A model generated the notes under the pieces. It was not told the origin of the DNA. It made no database searches and was given only the letters and a program-made list of their open reading frames with translations. From positions 7,125 through 71,124 of the forward strand of contig JBCBGC010000027.1 in NCBI GenBank assembly GCA_038527215.1: a stretch of DNA of 64,000 bases. Direction: 5' to 3'. Numbering within the stretch: position 1 is the stretch's first letter; every line of letters begins with the position of its first letter. A program made the position numbers and the translations under genes. Of the stretch, positions 8,984 through 17,085 are shown piece after piece. This DNA comes from JAWPMV01 sp038527215 (GTDB lineage: Bacteria; Bacteroidota; Bacteroidia; J057).

Positions 8984-9144
8984 AGATGTTCCACTTTTAT
9001 ATCCAATACCAAATATCCTTTCTAATATGAAGTATAAACGTCATATTCCTTAATAAATCGTTAAGAAAGCGATTTATTCGTGGCAAATATCGCAAATTGA
9101 GGAAAGAAGTAAAATAGGGCAATAAAAGAGGGGAGCCAACGAAT

Positions 9145-9834
9145 TTAAGGAAGGATTTCCAGTAATTCCAAGTCAAAGATTAAGAGGGAGTTAGGGGTAA
9201 CTGGCCCTCTTTCTGCTTCTCCCCAGGCCATTTTAGCAGGAACATACACTTCCCAATGATCTCCGGGACGCATCAGGGTAAGCGCTTCTTGCAGCCCTAG
9301 AAGGGTTGCAGTAAGGTCTATTTCCCGTTCCCCTCGCGGCGTAAATACCGTCCCATTGAGCATCCGGCCTTCATAATTTACTTTCACGACCTGGTCTAAC
9401 TTGGGAGAAGTGCCGCTTCCCTGGCCCAGTACCTTGTATTGTAGCCCGCTGGGAAGTTCCTGAACCTCTGATTTGGTTCGATTTTCGGACAAAAACTCTT
9501 CTTCCAACTTCTGATTGGTGGAGGCAATTTTTTGCATTTCTGCCCGATGCTCAGCTCTCAGTTTATCGGTGAAGCCTTTGATCAGGGCTTTCATTTCTTC
9601 TTCACTGAGTTTTTGATCAGTAGACAAAGCCTGATCTCTGAATCCTTGGTATAGGAGGTCTGGATTCAATTCTACGTTCTGATTTTGGTAATAATGCTGG
9701 GCAATATCCATGCCTACGGCATAGGATATGCTGTCCATCTCTGAGATGAGATTGGCCTCGTTTGGATGCGGGGCATTACAGGAAGCTATGGCAGCAAGTA
9801 AACTGGCGTACAGTAGCCAAAGCCTTAATTTCAT
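9145..9834 (-). CDS. FKBP-type peptidyl-prolyl cis-trans isomerase lipoprotein
   Basis: 229 aa. The signal peptide MKLRLWLLYASLLAAIASC ends in a lipobox (AASC-like IASC), so the protein is likely anchored by a lipid. Residues about 30-110 (DSISYAVGMDIAQHYYQ, EEMKALIKGFTDKL) match the FKBP_N dimerisation domain of Mip/FklB proteins. Residues about 125-229 are the FKBP fold (SGLQYKVLGQGSGTSP, VKVNYEGRMLNGTVF, GLQEALTLMRPGDHWEVYVPAKMAWG). Loop residues differ from the strongest isomerases (for example FTPRGE in place of FDSS). It likely helps folding of envelope proteins. Confidence 0.88.
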   Translation of the reverse strand: MKLRLWLLYASLLAAIASCNAPHPNEANLISEMDSISYAVGMDIAQHYYQNQNVELNPDLLYQGFRDQALSTDQKLSEEEMKALIKGFTDKLRAEHRAEMQKIASTNQKLEEEFLSENRTKSEVQELPSGLQYKVLGQGSGTSPKLDQVVKVNYEGRMLNGTVFTPRGEREIDLTATLLGLQEALTLMRPGDHWEVYVPAKMAWGEAERGPVTPNSLLIFDLELLEILP

Positions 9835-9885
9835 GCGATATTCCTTAGGACGGGTGAAGGATCATGCACGTAGGCAAAATCAGAG

Positions 9886-9893
9886 CAAATGTA
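9886..9893 (-). promoter_or_regulatory. possible -7 box of the FKBP gene
   Basis: On the minus strand this reads TACATTTG, a full match to TAnnTTTG, about 50 bases before the start codon. I do not see a clear -33 element. Confidence 0.35.
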
Positions 9894-10033
9894 GCATTTT
9901 TTCATCACGAAGGCATGCCCTAACCCCCATGATTCTACAGAATCGTAAGGGTAAGACCTGAGAAATACAGGGAAAATTGTATCTTTAGGTCTATATTTTG
10001 GCGTTGCTAAGCCCTTAGAAAGCCGCACACTCT

Positions 10034-11281
10034 ATGATAAAGATCGAGGAAAAATTGTTAGCCAATACTGCCGCCTACGCCAGGGAAGTGTTGGTCAATC
10101 AATTGCCTGCCGGATATACGTATCATACGCTGCCGCATACGGAGCAGGTAGTGGAAGCTATCCGGGAAATTGGGGTAAGTATGAGGTTGGATGAAGAAGA
10201 GTTGAATATGCTCTATCTGGCGGGCTGGCTCCACGACCTGGGGTACCTGGTTACCTATATCGGACACGAGGAAGAAAGCATGCGCATGGCCCGGGATTTT
10301 CTGGCCCGGCAGCAGGTAGCAGAGGATCTGATTGAAAAGGTAGTATGCCTCATCGAAGCGACCAAGTTGGATCACGCGCCCCGCAATACGCTGGAAGAGG
10401 TAATCAAGGATGCGGACCTATCCAATCTGGCTACGAAAGAAGCCCTGGAAAATTCTCAACTCATCCGGGAGGAGTGGTTGCAATTCTGCAATCGGGAATT
10501 TACGGATGCAGAATGGGATGAATTCAATTACAATTTTTTCAGTAACCACGAGTATTTTACCCACTACGCCAAAGACCAGCTTTCTCCTAAAAAGGCTGAG
10601 AATATCCGTTTATTGAAAAAGACCATAAAAAAACGAAAGAAAGGCGAGCGGAAAGCTCATGTATCGGTCCTCGAATATCAACTTGAGCAACAGGAAAAGG
10701 AAATTTATCAGCTCAAGCGGAAGCTGAAGAAAACGAAGAAGAATCGACCCGACCGCGGAATAGAAACCATGTTTCGGGTAACCTACCGCATGCACATCAA
10801 CCTAAGTTCGATTGCGGATAGTAAATCCAACATATTGTTGTCCATCAATGCTCTGATCATTTCCCTGGTGATCACCGATGCCCTGAAGGACAATTATCAG
10901 GACTTGGTGATCCTGATTCCCGGGATCATGATTCTAGCGGTTTGTATGGCTACCATTGTTTTTGCCATTTTAGCTACCCGTCCCAAGGTCAACTCCGGGG
11001 TTTTTACCCGAAACGATATTCTGGAAAAAAAGACCAACCTGCTTTTCTTTGGCAATTTCTACCGCATGGAAGTCGAGGATTATCTCTGGGGCATGGACGA
11101 AATGATGCGCGACGGGGATTACCTCTATGGCAGTATGTCTAAGGATATCTACTATTTGGGAAAAGTGCTGGCCCAGAAATTTAAATACCTCCGTGTCGCT
11201 TACAACATCTTTATGTATGGGATGGGGGCCTCGGTGGCTATTGCAGGCATCTGTTTCCTGTATGTTTCCTTTACTGCTTAG
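10034..11281 (+). CDS. HD phosphohydrolase fused to a Pycsar-effector transmembrane domain (PycTM, DUF5706)
   Basis: 415 aa. Residues about 25-150 form an HD domain: YHTLPH (His31/His35), WLHDLG (His67-Asp68), a further His78 and KDADLSN (Asp126), all in the order expected for metal-dependent phosphohydrolases. A basic coiled coil (about 205-235) follows. The C-terminal part, from MFRVTYRMHINLSSIADSKS through membrane helices at about 265-285 and 292-314 and a last one at 395-415, matches the DUF5706/PycTM domain used by Pycsar antiphage effectors. Established Pycsar effectors respond to cCMP or cUMP made by a neighbouring cyclase, but no cyclase gene is seen beside this one. I infer a nucleotide-signal-linked membrane protein; role in defence or housekeeping is open. 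The gene overlaps convergent recX by 11 bases. Confidence 0.82.
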   Translation: MIKIEEKLLANTAAYAREVLVNQLPAGYTYHTLPHTEQVVEAIREIGVSMRLDEEELNMLYLAGWLHDLGYLVTYIGHEEESMRMARDFLARQQVAEDLIEKVVCLIEATKLDHAPRNTLEEVIKDADLSNLATKEALENSQLIREEWLQFCNREFTDAEWDEFNYNFFSNHEYFTHYAKDQLSPKKAENIRLLKKTIKKRKKGERKAHVSVLEYQLEQQEKEIYQLKRKLKKTKKNRPDRGIETMFRVTYRMHINLSSIADSKSNILLSINALIISLVITDALKDNYQDLVILIPGIMILAVCMATIVFAILATRPKVNSGVFTRNDILEKKTNLLFFGNFYRMEVEDYLWGMDEMMRDGDYLYGSMSKDIYYLGKVLAQKFKYLRVAYNIFMYGMGASVAIAGICFLYVSFTA

Positions 11282-11744
11282 GCGGATCGTAAGACCGAAT
11301 TACTTCCCAGAATAAATTCCCTTCGTAGCCTTTTTGGGTGAGAAAGCGGCCGATTTTTTGGTTTCTTTCCAGAATGGTTAATCCCTGATATTGCCGGATT
11401 TTCTGTTCTACCAGGTAATGCATGCTTTGGTAATAGGCTTCATCCGAGATTTCGCCGGCGATGGCGGCTTCAATTTCCAGCGGCTTGAGGCCTTTTTGAC
11501 GTAAGGCATGACGGATTTTGTGCTTTCCCCAGCGTTTGATCGTGAATTTTCCCCGGGCAAAGCTATGGGCAAAGCGCTGTTGATCCAGAAATCTTTCTGC
11601 TTCCAGGTGCTCAATCATCGCTTCTTCGTCCTCCTCGGGCAACTCCAATTCCCGCAGTTTCCGAATTACTTCTTGATAACAGCGATCCTGATATGCACAA
11701 TATTTGTAAATCTTTGTGAGGATTTCGCTAGGGAAACGTTCCAT
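11271..11744 (-). CDS. recX: regulatory protein RecX
   Basis: 157 aa, all helical, with the three tandem three-helix repeats of RecX: ILTKIYKYCAYQDRCYQEVIRKL, then FLDQQRFAHSFARGKFTIKRWGKHKIRHALRQKGL, then LERNQKIGRFLTQKGYEGNLFWEVI. The RFA-SFARGK and WGK-KIR-ALRQKG parts are the best conserved. RecX binds RecA filaments and limits their activity. Unlike in many bacteria it is not next to recA; its neighbour is the convergent HD-PycTM gene, which it overlaps by 11 bases. Confidence 0.88.
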   Translation of the reverse strand: MERFPSEILTKIYKYCAYQDRCYQEVIRKLRELELPEEDEEAMIEHLEAERFLDQQRFAHSFARGKFTIKRWGKHKIRHALRQKGLKPLEIEAAIAGEISDEAYYQSMHYLVEQKIRQYQGLTILERNQKIGRFLTQKGYEGNLFWEVIRSYDPPKQ

Positions 11745-11840
11745 TTACCTGTATTATAAGCAGTAAAAATCGGTATAAAGAAAATAAACCGCCAAGCCAG
11801 ACAGTTTACTATATTTGTAAGCCTAACTATTCAAGTCCAC

Positions 11841-12284
11841 ATGAAATCTACGCGTATACTTCCTATCCTCGTTATCGGCCTGCTGGCCGTGAGCCTAAGT
11901 ACCACCTCCTGCCGTAAGTATGAGGACGGTCCTACCTTTAGTCTTCGCTCCAAGACGGCGCGGGTAGTCAATGACTGGAAAGCCTTCCTGGTAGCTCGAA
12001 ATAACATTGAAGAAACGGAACTGTATAACGTCTATGATATGGCCTTCAATGAAAATGGGACCATGAGTTGGACGATACAACTGGCGGCAGATTCTGTAAC
12101 TGCGACTGTCAACGCAGATTGGGAACTGGCCAGTGTGAAAGAGCAAATCAAACTGACCTTTAAAGATACGCCTACCGCCGGAGAAACCACCTTGTTATAC
12201 ATGGATATTCTGCGGCTGATGGAGGATGAAATCTGGCTTCGCTTTCTCAGCGATGGAGATTATTACGACGTTCGCTTCCGTTAG
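11841..12284 (+). CDS. small lipoprotein, lipocalin-like fold suspected
   Basis: 147 aa. The signal peptide ends in TTSC, a lipobox, followed by RKYEDGPTFSLRSKTARVVNDWK. The opening CRKYEDGP-FSLRSK-ARV-N-WK recurs in small lipoproteins of Bacteroidota. The rest alternates polar and hydrophobic residues as in a beta-barrel (MSWTIQLAADSVTATVNADWEL, QIKLTF, EIWLRFLSDGDYYDVRF). Function is unknown. It is a single-gene unit ending in a good terminator; a TATATTTG box at 11810-11817 may be its -7 element. Confidence 0.7.
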   Translation: MKSTRILPILVIGLLAVSLSTTSCRKYEDGPTFSLRSKTARVVNDWKAFLVARNNIEETELYNVYDMAFNENGTMSWTIQLAADSVTATVNADWELASVKEQIKLTFKDTPTAGETTLLYMDILRLMEDEIWLRFLSDGDYYDVRFR

Positions 12285-12309
12285 GAGGTCATTACATAGA
12301 AAGAAAAAG

Positions 12310-12338
12310 AAAAAGCGCCGACCAGGCGCTTTTTTTGT
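12310..12338 (+). terminator. terminator of the 11841 lipoprotein gene
   Basis: Stem AAAAAGCGCC (12310-12319) pairs with GGCGCTTTTT (12325-12334) around a 5-base loop, followed by more T. It lies 25 bases after the stop. Confidence 0.85.
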
Positions 12339-12433
12339 TGAAAAAGCCCGTAATTTGCAGGTCGGAATCCCGGTTGTAATTAAGGTAGATGACCGGAATC
12401 GGTCCTTTAACTTTCAATTCGCTTTCATTCAAT

Positions 12434-13822
12434 ATGGCATATCGCATAGAAAAAGATACCATGGGGGAAATTCAGGTTTCCTCAGATGTCTATTGGGGCG
12501 CTCAGACGCAGCGCTCCCTGCAAAATTTCAAAATTGGGGGACAGAAAATGCCCATGGAAGTAATCCGGGCTTTTGCTTACCTCAAAAAAGCGGCAGCCAG
12601 CGTCAATGCGGAGTTGACAGACTTTCCCGCAGAAAAAGCCCAGGTCATCGGGCAAGTGTGTGATGAGATCCTGGCAGGAAAACTGGATGATCATTTTCCC
12701 CTCGTCGTGTGGCAAACTGGTTCAGGCACCCAGTCCAACATGAATGTAAATGAGGTCGTATCTAACCGGGCTATTGAGATTTTGGGGGGCGAAATGGGGA
12801 CGAAAACCCCCGTGCACCCCAATGATGATGTAAATAAATCTCAGTCCTCCAATGACACCTTTCCTACTGCTATGCATATCGCGGCTTATAAAGCTGTGGT
12901 AGAGATAACTATTCCCAAGGTGCAGAAGCTGCATTTAACCCTGATGGATAAGGCAGCGGCTTTTCATAAAGTGGTAAAAATCGGTCGTACGCACCTGATG
13001 GATGCCACACCCGTTACCGTGGGACAGGAACTGTCTGGCTATGCGGTACAATTGGAAAAAGGCCTGGAGACCCTGCAGGATAGCCTCAAGCATTTGGCTG
13101 AACTGGCCCTGGGAGGAACAGCTGTGGGTACTGGCCTGAATACCCCCGACGGATATGACGAAAAAGTAGCGGCTGAAATCGCTTCTCTCACCGGCCTGCC
13201 TTTTATCACCGCGGATAATAAATTCGAAGCCCTTTCTGCCCATGACGCCATCGTTGAAGTATCCGGTGCCCTGCGCAGACTGGCCGTGAGCATGATGCAC
13301 ATCGGCAATAATATCCGTCTACTGGCTTCCGGTCCCCGCTGTGGCATCGGAGAGTTGGTCATTCCAGCTAATGAGCCCGGATCCTCCATCATGCCCGGAA
13401 AAGTCAATCCTACCCAGGCCGAGGCCCTGACCATGGCCTGTGCCCAGGTGATCGGCAACGACACGGCCGTAGCCCTGGCTGGTACCCATGGACACTTTCA
13501 GTTGAACGTCTTCAAGCCGATGATGATTTACAATGTGCTGATGTCAGCACGTCTGATCGGAGATTCAGCAGAGTCATTCAATGACAATCTGGCGGTAGGC
13601 ATTGAACCCAACCATACCCGCATCAAGGATAACCTCAATAACTCCCTCATGCTGGTAACGGCCCTCAATACCCATATTGGCTATGACAAAGCCGCCAAGA
13701 TTGCCAAGACGGCTTTCGCGGAGGATAGTACGCTGAAAGAGGCCGCGATAAAATTGGGCTATCTGACCGCAGAAGAATTTGATGAAGTAGTGGTGCCGGA
13801 AAAAATGGTAAAAGGCCTCTAA
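12434..13822 (+). CDS. fumC: fumarate hydratase class II
   Basis: 462 aa from the ATG at 12434 (MAYRIEKDTMGEIQV), which matches where class II fumarases begin; the open frame runs 15 codons further upstream but those have no family likeness. Signatures: WQTGSGTQSNMNVNEV, HPNDDVNKSQSSNDTFPTAMH, GRTHLMDATPVTVGQE, and the mobile catalytic loop GSSIMPGKVNPTQ. It converts fumarate to L-malate in the TCA cycle, as a cytosolic homotetramer without an iron-sulphur cluster. It has its own terminator. Confidence 0.96.
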   Translation: MAYRIEKDTMGEIQVSSDVYWGAQTQRSLQNFKIGGQKMPMEVIRAFAYLKKAAASVNAELTDFPAEKAQVIGQVCDEILAGKLDDHFPLVVWQTGSGTQSNMNVNEVVSNRAIEILGGEMGTKTPVHPNDDVNKSQSSNDTFPTAMHIAAYKAVVEITIPKVQKLHLTLMDKAAAFHKVVKIGRTHLMDATPVTVGQELSGYAVQLEKGLETLQDSLKHLAELALGGTAVGTGLNTPDGYDEKVAAEIASLTGLPFITADNKFEALSAHDAIVEVSGALRRLAVSMMHIGNNIRLLASGPRCGIGELVIPANEPGSSIMPGKVNPTQAEALTMACAQVIGNDTAVALAGTHGHFQLNVFKPMMIYNVLMSARLIGDSAESFNDNLAVGIEPNHTRIKDNLNNSLMLVTALNTHIGYDKAAKIAKTAFAEDSTLKEAAIKLGYLTAEEFDEVVVPEKMVKGL

Positions 13823-13885
13823 TTCTGAAAAATAGCCATAAATCACGCAACTTTGCGGATTTTCTTACCGTATATTTTAGAACAG

Positions 13886-13933
13886 AAACCTGCTACGCCT
13901 GGTGCTTTTCCCGCCCGCGAGCAGGTTTTTTTG
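13886..13933 (+). terminator. terminator after fumC
   Basis: Stem AACCTGCT (13887-13894) pairs with AGCAGGTT (13920-13927) around a 25-base loop and is followed by a T-run to about 13932. It lies 65 bases past the fumC stop. Confidence 0.7.
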
Positions 13934-14105
13934 TTCTGGGAAGATAATTTCCAATAATTAAAGCGATCAGCCCACTAAATTCTCCCGGTGGCCGTTCTAA
14001 TTGATATAGGAACTTACTCCCACCCCTGTTTAGTAAAACCACACACGCGAAAGATTCGGAATCCTATTGGAAAAATAGGACTATGATTATTATGCCCTTT
14101 TTCAC

Positions 14106-16373
14106 ATGAACCGATTGAGAGACGTCCTGACCAATGTGTACTATTCTTTTCCTGCCCAGCTGTTCTTCCGGCAGGTAAAAGAACATCGGTTCTTATTGCT
14201 GTGTTGGATGTTGCTCATCGCGATGGTATCCGGTGGGGTAGGGAAGACCCTGGGCGGAGCTTATTTGTTCCTTGAACCAGAATACCTCGGGGCGGAAAAC
14301 TTCTGGAGCGTATTGATCATTGGGGCAGCCTTGGGGGCCTTTATCTTTGCTTATACGATTACCTTGTATATCAATGAAAGCTACCGCTTTCAATTTGTAG
14401 CCCTGACCAAGAGTCCTTTTTATACCTTTTCTTATAACAACTTCCTGGTACCGGGGATTTTTCTCTGTCTGTACTTCTGGACCTTTATTGACTACCACAG
14501 TGAACTAGCCGGAGGATTTACCTGGCATGTGGCTCAACAAGTCGCAGGATTGATTACAGGCATTGGGGTGGTATTCTTGCTTTCTGCCAGTTACTTCTTT
14601 GCCAACCGGACCTTATTTGCCCGTTTTGGTAAAAAGGTAGAGGAGGGCTTTGCCAAAACTCAATCCCCGCGCAAACGCTGGATCATCCTGGGAAAGGCCC
14701 GGGAAAGTTTGCGTTACCCGCAGCGGGCCGATTCCTATGTGGTTTTTCCCGTGCGCTCCAAACCCGTACCTGAGACGGAAGGGAGTAAGTTGAAGCAACT
14801 GATCAAAACCTTAAATCAGCACCACGGAAAGCTGATTACCCTACAGGTAATAACCTTTTTATTCATTGCCACGCTGGGCCTACTGGAGTCTCGGCCTCTC
14901 TTTCAGATTCCGGCCGGGGCCAGCCTGATGTTATTGATTTCCCTGATCATCATGTTCATGGGAGCGATGAGTTTCTGGTTTCGGAGAGCGAATTATATGA
15001 GTTTTGCGGTGGTGGTTTTAGTGGGATATTTCTGGTACTCTGGTAGCTTCATCAATGGAGAAAATCCTGCCCATGGCCTGGACTATTCTGTCGCCCCGGT
15101 AAGCTACTCTTATGAAGACCTGGACTCTCTGCACCGCTCTGCGAACTTGAGCGCGGACGAAGCCTACCACCTGGCTGCCTTGGATCAGTGGAAGGCCCAG
15201 TATCAGGCCAAATACGGGAGCCATAGCAAGCCTAAAGCCGTATTTGTTACGGCCTCTGGAGGTGGTCTTCGCTCAGCTTTCTGGACATTTCGGGTGATGC
15301 AACACCTGGATAGCCTTACTCAGGGGCTCATCAGTGATGAAATCCGCTTGATGGCGGGCGCTTCGGGGGGCATGTTTGGCCTGACCTATTATCGTGAATT
15401 GAGCCGCCTGCGCGCGAAGGGACAACCCATCAATATTCCCCACAAACAATACGGGGATAACATTTCCAAAGACTTATTGAACAGGGTATTCTTCAGAAAA
15501 CTGACAGGCCTGCTATTGCCTGATCAGCAGGTAAAAGTAGGAGATTTTACCTACCTGAAGGACACTGGTTTTGCCTTCGATCAGCAACTGGCTCGCAACT
15601 TGCCTGAATTGTATGGCAAAACCATCGGTTCTTATCAGGCTGCCGAGGCAGCCGGTGAGATCCCCATCGTGGTGCTGGAGCCTACCATTATTAACCAGGG
15701 CCGCAAATTGTACATTTCCGCCAGCCCGGTATCTTTCCTCAGCCAACCCAATGCTATCACCCACAGTATTGCCTCTCGTTCTTCCGGGGTGGAGTTTCGG
15801 CGTATGTTTGCCGCTCATCAGGCCGATAGCCTGATGATGTCTACGGCCTTGCGGATGAACGCCTCTTTTCCTTATATCCTGCCCATCGTGGAGTTGCCCA
15901 GTAAGCCGGCTATGCAGGTGATGGATGCAGGGGCGATCGATAATTATGGTACCCAGACTACCCTCAAGTATTTTTTCCAATTCCGGGAGTGGTTCGCTGA
16001 ACATACTGAGAGGGTGGTATTCATACAGATTCGGGACCATAACCTGGAAGACCCTATCCAAGCTTCTACCCCAGGTATGCTTTCCCAGTTAACCACTCCC
16101 CTGGGGGGAGGGTATTATTCTATGATCAAAGCCAAGGATTTGTCCAATGATTATCTCCTGGAGCAGGTCAAAGAATGGTATGAAGGAGAGGTGGATGTAG
16201 TCCCGGTAGCCTATGCCCGCAATGGCAAAAAGGGTCGGGCTTCTCTAAGTCTTCACCTTACCCAGCGCGAAAAACAGGACATTGAAGCCTATTTGCACGC
16301 GGGAAGCAGTCAGCGTACGTTTGCGTTGATCCAGGAATTGTTCAAGCCGGATTATTTGGCGCAAAAAAAGTAA
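14106..16373 (+). CDS. integral-membrane patatin-like phospholipase
   Basis: 755 aa. The N-terminal half has several membrane helices (about residues 28-50, 68-90, 112-130, 143-165, 244-262, 274-292, 298-315). From about 375 a patatin domain follows: oxyanion loop ASGGGLRSAF (383-392), GASGG with nucleophile Ser420, and the catalytic Asp in MDAGAIDNYG, so the Ser-Asp dyad is intact. Patatins hydrolyse acyl esters of membrane lipids; here the enzyme is tethered to the membrane. The soluble domain follows an even or odd number of helices that I cannot settle, so its side of the membrane is open. It stands alone between fumC and the toxin-antitoxin pair. Confidence 0.85.
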   Translation: MNRLRDVLTNVYYSFPAQLFFRQVKEHRFLLLCWMLLIAMVSGGVGKTLGGAYLFLEPEYLGAENFWSVLIIGAALGAFIFAYTITLYINESYRFQFVALTKSPFYTFSYNNFLVPGIFLCLYFWTFIDYHSELAGGFTWHVAQQVAGLITGIGVVFLLSASYFFANRTLFARFGKKVEEGFAKTQSPRKRWIILGKARESLRYPQRADSYVVFPVRSKPVPETEGSKLKQLIKTLNQHHGKLITLQVITFLFIATLGLLESRPLFQIPAGASLMLLISLIIMFMGAMSFWFRRANYMSFAVVVLVGYFWYSGSFINGENPAHGLDYSVAPVSYSYEDLDSLHRSANLSADEAYHLAALDQWKAQYQAKYGSHSKPKAVFVTASGGGLRSAFWTFRVMQHLDSLTQGLISDEIRLMAGASGGMFGLTYYRELSRLRAKGQPINIPHKQYGDNISKDLLNRVFFRKLTGLLLPDQQVKVGDFTYLKDTGFAFDQQLARNLPELYGKTIGSYQAAEAAGEIPIVVLEPTIINQGRKLYISASPVSFLSQPNAITHSIASRSSGVEFRRMFAAHQADSLMMSTALRMNASFPYILPIVELPSKPAMQVMDAGAIDNYGTQTTLKYFFQFREWFAEHTERVVFIQIRDHNLEDPIQASTPGMLSQLTTPLGGGYYSMIKAKDLSNDYLLEQVKEWYEGEVDVVPVAYARNGKKGRASLSLHLTQREKQDIEAYLHAGSSQRTFALIQELFKPDYLAQKK

Positions 16374-16410
16374 TGGCTAAAAACTTTCCCTTCGAAATCT
16401 CGTACAGCAT

Positions 16411-16443
16411 TTGCCAGCACTACGGAAAAATCCGTATATTTAA
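16411..16443 (+). promoter_or_regulatory. promoter of the toxin-antitoxin operon
   Basis: TTTG (16411-16414), a 21-base spacer and TATATTTA (16436-16443) fit the Bacteroidota -33/-7 pattern. The start of transcription would be near 16450, 12 bases before the antitoxin ATG. Confidence 0.65.
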
Positions 16444-16448
16444 ATATT
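16437..16448. promoter_or_regulatory. candidate operator overlapping the -7 box
   Basis: ATATTTAAATAT is a perfect 12-base palindrome lying across the -7 element. Antitoxins commonly repress their own operon from such sites, so this is a plausible autoregulation operator; AT-rich DNA makes chance palindromes likely too. Confidence 0.4.
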
Positions 16449-16461
16449 AAAATATCTTATT

Positions 16462-16776
16462 ATGGATGGTATCAGGTTGATCAGAGATGAAGCTGGAAAA
16501 CTACTCGAAATACGCGTGGATGCGGTGAACCATCCAGAATTGGCCGAGGATGTATACCATTTGATTCACGCGGTAAAAAGAGCAAAAGAAACTGAGCGAG
16601 CCGTAACCTATAAACAAAGCATTACCGTGGCACAAAAACGCAAAAGCCCCATGTCCTTAGCCGCCTTTAATCGTCTGATCAAGGAAGCGAAAGCCAGCGG
16701 AGAGCTCTCCGAATCTGAATTTTTTCAACAACTTCCTCAATGGCGGAAAAAAGAAAAGTCGTCCTCACTAAGCTAG
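16462..16776 (+). CDS. antitoxin of a RelE/ParE-type pair
   Basis: 104 aa, cytosolic. The C-terminal part (SLAAFNRLIKEAKASGELSESEFFQQLPQWRKK) has the look of the toxin-wrapping tail of RelB/Phd-like antitoxins, including the acidic helix and final WRKK. No clear HTH or ribbon-helix-helix was recognised in the first 60 residues. The gene is followed by the toxin frame with a 37-base overlap, the coupling usual in such modules. Assignment rests on context plus the tail. Confidence 0.65.
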   Translation: MDGIRLIRDEAGKLLEIRVDAVNHPELAEDVYHLIHAVKRAKETERAVTYKQSITVAQKRKSPMSLAAFNRLIKEAKASGELSESEFFQQLPQWRKKEKSSSLS

Positions 16777-17045
16777 CTGCCGGGCATATTCATGACATTT
16801 ATACTTCTCTCATTGACGCTGGTTTCATTACTGAGGCGGGAGAACTGATGGATGATTTTTTGGACGTTGTGTTCGGAGAAATTCCTCGCTATGCGGATAA
16901 ATTTCCTATTTGTGAAGGGGTAAAACCCCAAAATGGCGACTACCGCATGGGCCACATCGTCGGGGACTTCCGGGTTATTTTCCAGATCTATATGGACAAA
17001 GTGCAGATTTTGATGATTCTGCACGAAAGCGATCTCCCCTTTTAA
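16740..17045 (+). CDS. RelE/ParE superfamily toxin
   Basis: 101 aa. The sequence begins KVVLTKLAAGHIHDIYTSLIDAG, a helix typical of RelE/ParE proteins, and ends with the beta-sheet core YRMGHIVGDFRVIFQIYMDKVQILMILHES. DYRM-HIVGDFRVIF matches the Y-R-R-V-G-YRV-Y pattern of the family. RelE members cleave mRNA on the ribosome and ParE members poison gyrase; which applies here cannot be read. Translationally coupled to the antitoxin by a 37-base overlap. Confidence 0.75.
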   Translation: MAEKRKVVLTKLAAGHIHDIYTSLIDAGFITEAGELMDDFLDVVFGEIPRYADKFPICEGVKPQNGDYRMGHIVGDFRVIFQIYMDKVQILMILHESDLPF

Positions 17046-17085
17046 GGCGGCCAATATCCTTTTCCTTTTTTCTTGAAATCGATTT

